From JAHBNG01 sp039028975 (GTDB lineage Bacteria > Chloroflexota > Anaerolineae > Caldilineales > Caldilineaceae): a DNA stretch of 64,000 nt. The stretch covers positions 20,012 to 84,011 of the forward strand of contig JBCCHB010000066.1 of assembly GCA_039028975.1 (NCBI GenBank), read 5' to 3'. The notes below the pieces were generated by a model that saw only the letters and a list, made by a program, of their open reading frames with translations, was not told the origin of the DNA and made no database searches. The first letter of the stretch is position 1; every line of letters begins with the position of its first letter. Shown here piece after piece: positions 56,301 through 63,835 of the stretch. The position numbers and the translations under genes were made by a program.

Positions 56301-56510
56301 TCTCAGCCGCAGAGCACACCTGTGTCTGATAGCCAGCTTTGGGAACTGACACCAACGAAGGATGAGCCAAACTATGTTTATATTCAGAACAAACTCAGCG
56401 GCCTGATGCTGGATGTCTATCATGCGGAGAAAGCTTCGGGCACCAATGTTCAAACATGTACCTCGAACAAAACACCTGCTCAACGCTGGAAGCTAGTCGG
56501 CCATGGATAG
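53301..56510 (+). CDS. VioB/RebD-like ferritin-type protein with beta-trefoil tail (paralogue 2)
   Basis: A 1069-residue paralogue of the gene at 49198, similar over its whole length with the ferritin-like part most conserved. The ATG 53301 has AAAGGAG upstream, inside the 3' end of the VTT gene. The N-terminus is MSYLNYPRLHFAGEFLTDPS. The possible metal pairs are again ELEHATIP, EEMLHMAL and DELAHYYKF. The tail is a beta-trefoil with QLWEL, QLWEL and QRWKL. Two full copies in one operon suggest either a hetero-oligomer or two successive coupling steps (inference). The trefoil might bind a glycan or the product. It is followed after 43 bases by the DJ-1/PfpI gene. Confidence 0.88.
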   Translation: MSYLNYPRLHFAGEFLTDPSTVNNDPYHYQDSTFSPDFQTPNQGAKKGWWNPDGSASWRMENCVVTSVAYSATEIYTDPEQDPVVGMALTGADRRVSAKLVDLDTEQQMVSEIWGMKINLGSAKNPPFLQSDFAVAPFAAIWKRYPDGKPDSLFSAIYQSVLTSLVWLDGVDSGQDVPKFLQELRKLNPAFNQLSIKFTVDGYDDTLNSPTFGLGRIVGAIGPYFEGEPQKFVAGRLMRPLSTSAVLNDTPCQTYIDDSGKQKRNELLVDFGNGLPTTSPGGPLEDLGDLQVAILDGSADLAAKTGLDSKVKTKLGSINYQSTDWYQNTAGIQSFKLTAAQLKSAQSNPLGVIQVDKDDKVTAIYLYENSEGAYARADDFVFRLDAHTSQSTTLYATKFGEPCANQPFTLQFDNTLVDEQVKQGTIAGPPAGTPESALTFPATVTTDADGKATIELTAGDPGNPRGYIDGQVYGVSYLWDGMDKKSYNPNETDILSVRVFDAYTYAEPPTWTDNIQPIFQQYANLYPVMRGIVDLSDYQSVLNRLDSLRMVFNLPQSHPNYMPVTRDLSTPKLRMIQAWLQDPRHWAIKNIDDLRNALQTAIELEHATIPTYLAAYWSIKPGKNQEVAAIIRSVVIEEMLHMALACNLLNAVGGSPNIDSPTFVPTYPGPLPGGLHPDLTVSLKKCSIEQIRDVFMVIEQPGESGDPVVHHPLTIGWFYDLIKEAIVRLNNQQLIFTGERRRQITDWPGNVPGNLIAVTDPASALAAIDEIVEQGEGASPINPEDGYDELAHYYKFSEIVQGCRIELTEDGFSYTGAAIPFDPDGVYPMIDNPNVDELPPDSLVERRAQEFNQTYATFLKAMHDMANGQPETMKDVVGMMYNLSIQGRRLMQTPISLTEQKPTAGPTFQLPEPRYFTIQSRLNDDALTISEGSTAAGANIVNSPISKCPSDAQLWELVPTDEFRAYYLRSKLNGNVVDIGGSKADATKVNTGTGTGPTVVSQPQSTPVSDSQLWELTPTKDEPNYVYIQNKLSGLMLDVYHAEKASGTNVQTCTSNKTPAQRWKLVGHG

Positions 56511-56553
56511 TTCGTACGCATCATCTCGATGAAATGATAAAAAGGATCCCATT

Positions 56554-57438
56554 ATGTCAACCGATTCGACAGACACAAAAATCAAGATCGGTATCCCGCT
56601 CTATCCAGCGTTTGACTCGCTGGATGTGTTGGGGCCATATCAAGTCTTTACGCTAACAAGACAGACCGAACTCTACCTGCTTGGTCCTGCCCCGGAGGCG
56701 ATGACGAAAGACGTTGTCTCCCACATGAAGAAACAGACGGCCCACCTGGATGACCACAGCGTCGCCGCTAGCCAGGGCTATCTCCAGTCGTTCGAAGGGG
56801 TCAAAATCCAGTATGACTATACCTATGGTGCGCGCACGGCGACTACACCGTTTCCCGATCTCGATATTATCTTTGTCCCCGGTGGCCCCGAACCACAGAT
56901 TCCGCTGAAAATGGGCAAACCTGGCAAAAACCCCTACATCAATCTTTTGCAGGATTTTGCCGGGAAGATAGAGCGAGAGCAAGAAGCTGAGAGGAAGGAC
57001 AAAGATCGGCCAAAGCGCAGCCAAAGGATGATGATCACCTCGGTCTGCGTCGGGTCGCTGCTCCTGGCCACGGCCGGGCTGCTGGATGGTTACCGGGCCA
57101 CCACCCACTGGGCCTTTCGCTCGATTCTGAAGTCGTTTCCCCATATCGATGTGGTGGCCGGGTATCCGCGCTATGTGATCGACGGCAATCGGATGACCGG
57201 CGGCGGCATCTCCTCGGGCATCGATCAGGCGTTGGCAATAGTCGCTATCCTCATGGGCGACGCCGCGGCCAAACGCGTGCAGTTAGCCATGCAATATGCG
57301 CCGAACCCACCCTTTACCGGTGGCGACCCCAGCACGGCCGAACCGGCCATCCTTCATGAGGATTCGTCCGGCACGCGCCCGTTGGTGACCGCTGCACAGA
57401 CAGCATTCAGCGAATTTGTGCATTCAAATCCTAAATAG
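56554..57438 (+). CDS. DJ-1/PfpI-family protein (isonitrile-hydratase-like)
   Basis: A 294-residue protein of the class I glutamine amidotransferase-like fold. The first block is IGIPLYPAFDSLDVLGPYQV with a Glu/Asp usually near the nucleophile. The nucleophile is Cys165 in SVCVGSLLLATAGLLDG, followed by YRATTHWAF, which is the wording seen in isonitrile hydratase and in the amidase-like part of AraC-type regulators. Residues of about 110-155 form a charged insertion. No helix-turn-helix follows, so it is not an AraC regulator. A role in hydration or detoxification of a reactive product is possible. AAAGGATC precedes the ATG. Confidence 0.82.
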   Translation: MSTDSTDTKIKIGIPLYPAFDSLDVLGPYQVFTLTRQTELYLLGPAPEAMTKDVVSHMKKQTAHLDDHSVAASQGYLQSFEGVKIQYDYTYGARTATTPFPDLDIIFVPGGPEPQIPLKMGKPGKNPYINLLQDFAGKIEREQEAERKDKDRPKRSQRMMITSVCVGSLLLATAGLLDGYRATTHWAFRSILKSFPHIDVVAGYPRYVIDGNRMTGGGISSGIDQALAIVAILMGDAAAKRVQLAMQYAPNPPFTGGDPSTAEPAILHEDSSGTRPLVTAAQTAFSEFVHSNPK

Positions 57439-57526
57439 ATGTAGGACACGTATGTCTAACGTTGGGCGGTGTGCTGACGGCAGGCTTAACACCCAAGTTG
57501 CCCTATTTGGGCTAAAGGAGCAGATT

Positions 57527-58201
57527 ATGCGACGAGAATATACCATTCCCGAATGGAGCAGTACCATCTCCGCAGACTCGGAGATGATGCTACTAGTAAT
57601 TGATATGCAGAAGTTGTTTATTACCGATAAAAAATCCCCTTGGTCCGATCCAGACATGCTCGAGCTTGTTCCCAACATTAAGGCGCTGAATATGGGAGTT
57701 GGAGCCAAGAATTCCCTCTTTACCCTCTTTCGGCCACCGGTTGATTGGCAAGACGAGCATAAATCGTGGCGCACCTATTACTACTACAGCCAGAAGGTGA
57801 CCACCGAATTCTTGGGCACGGAAGCCATGGAGGTAATTGACGACTTCATGGCCGAAGTAGGGAATCCAGCCACTAAAATCGCCTCCAAGAAGACGGCATC
57901 GGCCTTTGCGTCGCCCGAATTTAATGCCATGATCGAAAAAGCCGACCCGCTATTCCTGGTGATCTGCGGCATCGAAACCGACTACTGTGTCTTGGCTACA
58001 GCCTTGGATGCTCTCAACCGCGGCTACTATGTGGTCATCCCCTTGGATGCCTGTGCCAGCAGCGCGGCCACGGGACAAAGCAATGCCGAGGGTATCTTTA
58101 AGCGCTTCCCGGAGCAGCTCTGGGTGACGGATACCAAGACGTTCCTGGAACAGATTGGTGCTGAACACGCGCTTATTCTCGAGTCGGTTGAGAACCTGTA
58201 G
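57527..58201 (+). CDS. Isochorismatase-family cysteine hydrolase
   Basis: A 224-residue hydrolase. The ATG 57527 has a strong AAAGGAG site; the longer upstream frame overlaps the end of the previous gene and is not conserved. The catalytic triad is Asp26 in LVIDMQKLF, Lys in ASKKTASAF (about 122-130) and Cys154 in ICGIETDYCVLATALDAL. The family covers nicotinamidases, N-carbamoylsarcosine amidases and isochorismatases; the class is not decidable here. It is the last gene of the tightly spaced oxidative block. It could process an amide or a by-product of the pathway (inference). Confidence 0.88.
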   Translation: MRREYTIPEWSSTISADSEMMLLVIDMQKLFITDKKSPWSDPDMLELVPNIKALNMGVGAKNSLFTLFRPPVDWQDEHKSWRTYYYYSQKVTTEFLGTEAMEVIDDFMAEVGNPATKIASKKTASAFASPEFNAMIEKADPLFLVICGIETDYCVLATALDALNRGYYVVIPLDACASSAATGQSNAEGIFKRFPEQLWVTDTKTFLEQIGAEHALILESVENL

Positions 58202-59004
58202 GGGACAACCTGTCATTGCAGCTCCCATGAAGCTTACTGCGTGTGCGGTTCGAATACCAATAGCACCACGAGGTACGAGGAGAAATAATACTGAGAATAC
58301 CTCAATCCATGCTCATTTCGAACCGCAGGCCATCGTGAACTGGTTAGGGTGGGCGCTGGCGCTCATTGCCATACCCCTAGGCTCTAACGGCTGTGACATC
58401 GACAAAAAATTGTGGATATTGGATTCGACTAGTTCACCTGTACGGCCGAAGGCCCCTAGTTTTGCCAGAGCCGTTTCGGGCCGCCGTCCTGCACCCAGCG
58501 GGTACTCGACCAACGAAGGCGAAATCTAACTGGTACCTAACCAAATCAACTCCTGTACATCGGGCAAGAAAATCTCATTTCACAGAGCAAAATTGGTAAA
58601 TGAACTTTTTTCTCTGTGAATCTCTGCGCTAACTCTGCGAATCTCTGTGAAACCTCTTTGGTTCTGGCTCTGCCAGGTTAGATATTAAAGATAGATGGCG
58701 ATGTCATTGAGAGATTCTTTGATTCCTCAAACTTGTTCCATCGGGCCCTCAGAACAGGCACTGAGCAGAGCCATAGGAATCGTTACCATCGATGGATTAT
58801 GTTATCATTCCTCTGCAGATGGCAGTGGACAGCCCAGAAACCATCGCATAAGTAAACAGGTTGGTAGACAAACTACTCACCTAATCCAGGAATGCACCCA
58901 GCGCTATTCATGGGCCAAGCAGTTCAACCAAACTCAGTTCCATCTCAAAATGACCGCAGTATAATTCTGGTAATCTTGGAGCATTAATTATATTGGAGAA
59001 AAAT
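58202..59004. other. Gene-poor stretch
   Basis: About 800 bases. Frames of 60-120 codons exist on both strands (58155-58529 +, 58313-58513 -, 58695-58964 +), but none has a recognisable domain and a good start. Around 58608-58655 there is a run of related CTCTGTGAATCTCTGCG-type words. Possibly the site of an older rearrangement separating the oxidase block from the PP-loop gene. Confidence 0.4.
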
Positions 59005-60498
59005 ATGACGCCCCTATTTCCCGATTTTTTTATTGAAGAGGTTGTGCTTGATGATGTTCGAGTAGGAGACAAAGACTTTACGATACACTATCGTTTGGAT
59101 GGTCAACCAATTGAGTTGGGCATCCTCTATCATTCAATAGACTTTGCGCAACCGCCGATTGATGGCGACATGGATATGCTGAAACGTTTTGCCGTCTCGA
59201 TTGGCGTTCTCTCCTTCTTACGCTTTGGCGCACTATTGCCGAAACGGTTTGACGTAACGAAGCATAGCCGCTGGATTCATCCATTTTTGCTCGATTTCTT
59301 ACGAAGAAATACCTATCTCTGTTGGAGTGAGCACCGATATCAAGTCGATAGGATGGACTATCGTGGGCCAGAAATTGTGGCTGACCATGGTGTACTTGGT
59401 GATGAGGCAAAAGATGTGTTTCGCGGCTTGGCTCCTTCAGATACGCCGAAAGTCATTGTGGCATCGGGTTCTGGAAAAGATAGCCTACTGTGTGCCAAGC
59501 TGATTGAGGAAGCGAACTTGTCGTATGACTTGGTGACCTATCTGGATACGTTGTATGGCGATGCCAGCGAACAAGATCAGATATTTTCACGCCTATCGAA
59601 AGAATTAGCCTATGAAAATCTACATCTCATTACTATCGATAATAATTTTAATGATTGGTTGCTGGCTCGGTTGGACCAATTTCAGGTGAGGGAACAACTT
59701 CGGGCCAAAGGAATCACCAAACCATTTCGCTATGAAGCAGGGGAGACCTTTTCCATTCCCTTGGTCTTTGCGTTGGTACAGTTGGTCCATAACCTGCCTG
59801 CGGTCATTGTGGGATATGAAAAGAGTGCTGATTTCCCCAACTTAATCCACAAGTCAACTGGTGACGAAGTCGCCCATCAATGGGCAAAGACCCATCAAGC
59901 CGAAATGGAGAATCATGCCCTTCTTAGTACGCTGTTAGAGGGGATTCAGACAGTGAGCGTAACAAAGCCAATTCATGATGTCAAAATTTTCAGCAAGCTC
60001 TTTGAGATTAAGGACGATTTGCCTTATTTGACCAACTCTTGCAACCATAAGAAGCCTTGGTGCTGTTCCTGTGAAAAATGTGCCTATGTTTTTTCTGGAT
60101 TTGCCGCATTTGGGGATCACGATAAAACGGTTGCAGCCTTTGGCGAAGATCTGTTCCAAAAGGAGAGTCTTTTGCATATCTGGTCCGAATTGCTTGGGCT
60201 AAAAGGGTATATTGCCTGGGAGTGTGTTGGCCATCCCGAAGAAACTCAGCTCTACTTTTACAAAGCCTATAAGACTGGAATAACGGGACCAGCCATTGAG
60301 CTATTCCAAGATAAAATCTTGGAGCCGCTCCGGCAAAAGGGCGTTGATTTGGATCAGCATTTTGTCACTTTAGAAGAGAAGTATATGAAAGTCCATTCAG
60401 AACATCATCATATGCCTAGCTGGCTATGGCAGCGGATTCAACCTATTTTGATGTCAACGGAATCTTTAAATGCAGTGGAGAGTTTTGCTATGGCGTAG
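59005..60498 (+). CDS. PP-loop ATP-pyrophosphatase-like protein, possibly MurL-type epimerase
   Basis: A 497-residue protein; the ATG 59005 has a TTGGAG site (an upstream TTG is possible). The PP-loop is SGSGKDS (154-160), after which comes LVTYLDTLYG. Near the C-terminus a Cys cluster, Cys346, Cys353, Cys354, Cys356 and Cys359 in SCNHKKPW then CCSCEKC, is followed by AYVFSGFAAF. The same arrangement occurs in MurL, which epimerises the L-glutamate of the muropeptide precursor with ATP. The similarity is from memory and moderate. If it is a peptidyl epimerase it might set a D-residue. Otherwise it is an unassigned adenylating enzyme. It follows the oxidative block on the same strand. Confidence 0.62.
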   Translation: MTPLFPDFFIEEVVLDDVRVGDKDFTIHYRLDGQPIELGILYHSIDFAQPPIDGDMDMLKRFAVSIGVLSFLRFGALLPKRFDVTKHSRWIHPFLLDFLRRNTYLCWSEHRYQVDRMDYRGPEIVADHGVLGDEAKDVFRGLAPSDTPKVIVASGSGKDSLLCAKLIEEANLSYDLVTYLDTLYGDASEQDQIFSRLSKELAYENLHLITIDNNFNDWLLARLDQFQVREQLRAKGITKPFRYEAGETFSIPLVFALVQLVHNLPAVIVGYEKSADFPNLIHKSTGDEVAHQWAKTHQAEMENHALLSTLLEGIQTVSVTKPIHDVKIFSKLFEIKDDLPYLTNSCNHKKPWCCSCEKCAYVFSGFAAFGDHDKTVAAFGEDLFQKESLLHIWSELLGLKGYIAWECVGHPEETQLYFYKAYKTGITGPAIELFQDKILEPLRQKGVDLDQHFVTLEEKYMKVHSEHHHMPSWLWQRIQPILMSTESLNAVESFAMA

Positions 60499-60840
60499 GC
60501 GTTCGTAGTATCAGTAGTCTTTCATGGATCAAGAATCACCACAGTGGATGAAAATGATCCTGCTAATCTATCCGAACCCATGCTCTTTTTTCAGGGCAGA
60601 CCGCAATCGGTCATTTCGAGGAGGAATGACGAGAAATCTTCGGTCTTGTCAGAGAGAACGTGAAGATTTCTCGCTGCGCTGTCGCAAGGCGACTGTGGCC
60701 AAGCGAAATGACACTGGCTGCGCTATTTGTATCCCATCACCCGTAGGAATTAAACCATGCCCAAATGTGTAATGTGTAGTATTCTATGTTGAACATGAAC
60801 TAAGTAGAACAGTCCAAATAAGAAAGTAGCCTCCTCAACA
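60499..60840. other. Gene-free stretch with a palindromic repeat
   Basis: About 340 bases between the PP-loop gene and the MFS gene. It is largely filled by the D-type repeat at 60609-60713. No gene or clear promoter was recognised. Confidence 0.4.
60609..60713. repeat. Palindromic TCATTTCGAG-type repeat D, copy 4
   Basis: GGTCATTTCGAGGAGGAATG and GAGAAATCTTCGG on the left pair loosely with GAAGATTTCTCGC and GCGAAATGACACTGG on the right. Stem-loop of about 100 bases, the best-formed copy in the window. Confidence 0.65.
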
Positions 60841-62250
60841 TTGAATGCTTCAACCTCCATTCGCACACCGGCCAACGAGTGGTCTATCCTTTTGGGATTA
60901 ATGGCCCCTCCGTTGATGATGGGCATCTACTCGGCCATGTTTAATGTGGCCATCCCCACTATTCGCACTGAATTTGCTATCCAGTCTGATATGGCAGCAT
61001 GGGTCGTGACTATCTATTCGCTGCCCTTTATGATGTTCATGCCTCTACATGGCCGATTGGCCGATGCCTATGGGAAGCGGCGGGTGTTGCTGGCGGGCAC
61101 ATTCATTTTCCTCATAGGGACATTGGTAGCGGGTCTAGCAACCAACCTCGGCTGGCTCATGGCTGGACGGGCCATTCAGGGCTTTGGCTCTGCCGGGTTT
61201 ACGCCACTGGCCTTGGCCATTATTGCCCAAGTTTTCCCTGCTGATGATCGAGGCAAACTTATGGGGACTTGGAACATCTGCTATCCCATCACGGGGATTC
61301 TTGGTCCTTTTGTAGGCGGTCTCCTTATCGACTCTGTGGGGTGGCGGGTGATCTTCTGGCCGACTCTGCTCATTGGTTTGCTAGCCTATTGGGTTACACG
61401 TCGCCAAGTACCCGAGTTACCTGGTTTTGCTGGAGCCGATTTTCTGCGCCGCTTTGACTGGATTGGCGTCATACTGCTTTCGATTGGGGCTACGCTGCTA
61501 CTCTTCTATGTATCCAGCCGCCCAGTTACTGGGATCCCAGCCCTACAAGATTGGCGACTCCTGGTCGGGACGCTTCTCACCTTTGGGTTACTTGTCTTGT
61601 GGGAAAGATATTTTGTCCAACCTTTCATACCCATTGCGCTCTTTACGGAAAGATTATTTTCCCTGGCGTCCCTCTTGGCTGGCGTTCGTATGTTCATTAT
61701 GAATGGCCTGCGTTTCTTGGTGGCTTTATACGTTGTGGACGTTCACAACTTAGACGCAACGGCGACAGGATTGGTCATTACGTCTCACGCAATTCCCTTA
61801 TTTTTGATGCTGCGTTTGGGTGGTCAACTTGCTGACCGATGGGGAAGCCGCTGGCCAGTTGTGGCCAGCATGGTTTTGCAAGCCAGTGCCTTAGCCTATC
61901 TTGCCTTCCTACCGGGAGATGTTTCCATCTGGTTGGTGGTCTTTGGTGTGCTCTGGCAAAGTGTGGGGGCCAGCATCTCTTTAGCCCCCCTCCATCGCGC
62001 GTCAATGGCCAACATTCCCGACGAGCAGACGGGAATTGCAGCAGGATTGTATAGTATGATTCGCTTTGGTGGTGCCATTTTGGGGACAGCATTGAGTGGT
62101 GTACTCTTGCAAAGAGGGTTAGCAGCAGACGCTGTAACTGTTGCTGCATACCAGAATGTTTTTCTCTTTGTGGCTGGTGTAGCTACAGTTGGTGCCGTCT
62201 TAGGCTTCTTGCTACATGAAGGGTTCCATACGTCGGATAGCAAATCGTAA
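60841..62250 (+). CDS. MFS drug/metabolite exporter, DHA2 (EmrB-like) family
   Basis: A 469-residue permease with about 14 hydrophobic segments. Loop 2-3 motif A is HGRLADAYGKRRVLLAG. Motif C and the family part GRAIQGFGSAGFTPLALAII are present, and later GTWNICYPITGILGPFVGG. DHA2 members exchange drugs or metabolites for protons. In clusters they commonly export the product, so this gene is the likely exporter of the oxidative pathway (inference from position and orientation). The annotated start is a TTG without a clear ribosome site; no better codon is seen nearby. Loosely spaced (340 bases) from the PP-loop gene. Confidence 0.9.
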   Translation: MNASTSIRTPANEWSILLGLMAPPLMMGIYSAMFNVAIPTIRTEFAIQSDMAAWVVTIYSLPFMMFMPLHGRLADAYGKRRVLLAGTFIFLIGTLVAGLATNLGWLMAGRAIQGFGSAGFTPLALAIIAQVFPADDRGKLMGTWNICYPITGILGPFVGGLLIDSVGWRVIFWPTLLIGLLAYWVTRRQVPELPGFAGADFLRRFDWIGVILLSIGATLLLFYVSSRPVTGIPALQDWRLLVGTLLTFGLLVLWERYFVQPFIPIALFTERLFSLASLLAGVRMFIMNGLRFLVALYVVDVHNLDATATGLVITSHAIPLFLMLRLGGQLADRWGSRWPVVASMVLQASALAYLAFLPGDVSIWLVVFGVLWQSVGASISLAPLHRASMANIPDEQTGIAAGLYSMIRFGGAILGTALSGVLLQRGLAADAVTVAAYQNVFLFVAGVATVGAVLGFLLHEGFHTSDSKS

Positions 62251-62854
62251 GCCCCGCCTTGATTGATAAGGTTAACGGATTAAGCGTTATCCTTATTTAT
62301 GCTTCGTGGAATTTTGTCAGACAAACTATAGAACCAAGCATCATTCTCCAACGTGATGAAAATGGCCTTTATCAACGTTCCCGTTAAATCAACCGGTTGT
62401 AAACGAGACCACATTACCAACCCGTAATAATATCCCTCCCAACACTTCCCTCTCTTCGTTCGTTTATCCTATTGAAGGTTGCAACCTCATTAGTTTATCT
62501 AAACTCAGTAGCATTCATGGATCAAGCAGCACCATGAAGAATGGAAACCAAACAAAGATTAGAAGATTTTGCAGACTTGGCCTTGTATTCATCTGTGAAG
62601 TCTTGAAATCCCTGTTATTTTCAATGCAGCGCGAAGTAGTGAGAACGCTGACAAAGCGGTTTTGGACCAAGAGACCAAGAGACCGTGAACTACTGAGACT
62701 CAATTTACATAAGCCATTCCAAGAAAATAAGTATACGTGGAGTAGGCGTTTTCTTACGCCAGTCTCCCAAGTGGGGCCGCAGAGAATGCTATCTCCACAC
62801 CTATTTGGATAATTTATTTTTTGAAATGGCCTAACTCTTCAATAGGAGCCTAAC
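62251..62854. other. Gene-free stretch with a weak hairpin
   Basis: About 600 bases. An imperfect hairpin AAGGTTAACG / CGTTATCCTT at about 62268-62294 just behind the MFS gene may end its transcript. A 92-codon frame at 62534-62812 has no domain or ribosome site. Confidence 0.4.
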
Positions 62855-63835
62855 ATGCCAAACAAAGATAAGACCATAGCACCCAAAGCATCTCAAACAA
62901 CGGAAAAAGAGATCAAGCACGTAGCCACTTTAGATCTAACAGGGATGAAGGCAGAGGATCTGGCCAAGGTGGAGACCATCTCCCATGTGGCCACGTTGAT
63001 TGTCCCCGAGTCCCTCATGGGTGTATTGGCCGACGTGAAGCTGGAGCATGTGGCCAGTACCATTCCCGTGCCGGATGGTAAGCAGGTCAACGTGCGCAAT
63101 ATGAATGGACCTATTCAGATGGGTGGCGATTCGCTGGTGAGTGATGACGACTGCCTACAGCTATTGGTCGTCAATGGCCCACTCATCTTTATGACGCCTG
63201 TCACTGAGTCCAGAGATGTGCAGTTGGTGGTGAATGGCCCGGTCTTTGCCCCGCAGGGTAGTGAAAACGCGCTGGGGGCGGCCATCCGTCAGCTCAATGG
63301 TCCAATGGACTTCTATCATACTGATGGGGATATCAAAGTTCACAGTGGCCAAGCCAAGCTCAATGGGGCGGTGCTGGCCAATGCCAATGGCAGCCCCGAG
63401 GATATTTTATTGATTGCCGGTCAATTGCTGGTCAACAGTCAGGTAGAGAGTGTGGGCTTTAAGCAGATCTACATTGCGGGTCAGGCCCTGATTCCCAAGG
63501 AAGCTGAGGAGCTTCTATCGCCCTATCTGCAAGTCTTCGGGCAGATTGTCTGGTATTCCGGCACCCCTCGTTCATTTGACGGGAATGAATCATTCAACGC
63601 TGCATTCTTCGACTATTTACCAGAACCCATTACCCTCATCCTCAACGGCATCATTAAATTTGATGCGGACATCACGCCAGAGCTGTTGAAAGAGAAGGTT
63701 ACCGAGATCATTTTGAATGGGATAATTGAAGCCCCAGCCCATCTGGTCCCGTTGATTCAAGTGCTCACCACCGAGAAGAATGGGATGATTAATGTGGCCG
63801 ATGATGAAAGTGCTGATGAAGACGCTGAAGAGTAA
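62855..63835 (+). CDS. Unrecognised protein with repeated VNGP-type beta strands
   Basis: A 326-residue protein with AATAGGAG before the ATG. I do not recognise a family. It carries repeated short strands with the core hydrophobic-x-(V/L)NG(P/x), for example RNMNGPIQMGG, LVVNGPLIFM, LVVNGPVFAP, QLNGPMDFYH, KLNGAVLANANG and LNGIIKFDAD, LNGIIEAPAH. The 20-30 residue spacing suggests a beta-solenoid or stacked polymer fold, as in bactofilins. No signal peptide or membrane segment. The C-terminus is acidic (ADDESADEDAEE). Early part has two HVATL words. It stands alone after the exporter gene. A cytoskeletal or surface-scaffold role is one possible guess. Confidence 0.6.
   Translation: MPNKDKTIAPKASQTTEKEIKHVATLDLTGMKAEDLAKVETISHVATLIVPESLMGVLADVKLEHVASTIPVPDGKQVNVRNMNGPIQMGGDSLVSDDDCLQLLVVNGPLIFMTPVTESRDVQLVVNGPVFAPQGSENALGAAIRQLNGPMDFYHTDGDIKVHSGQAKLNGAVLANANGSPEDILLIAGQLLVNSQVESVGFKQIYIAGQALIPKEAEELLSPYLQVFGQIVWYSGTPRSFDGNESFNAAFFDYLPEPITLILNGIIKFDADITPELLKEKVTEIILNGIIEAPAHLVPLIQVLTTEKNGMINVADDESADEDAEE

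Noticed and set aside
39658..57438. Violacein or indolocarbazole gene cluster
   Set aside because: Two VioB/RebD-like genes are present but no VioA/RebO, VioC, VioD, VioE or RebC/P450-type gene was found, so the named pathways do not apply.
58155..58529. Gene of 124 codons after the isochorismatase gene
   Set aside because: It overlaps the end of the previous gene and shows no recognisable domain; kept only as a note in the gene-poor stretch.
62534..62812. Gene of 92 codons
   Set aside because: No domain, ribosome site or coding-type composition.
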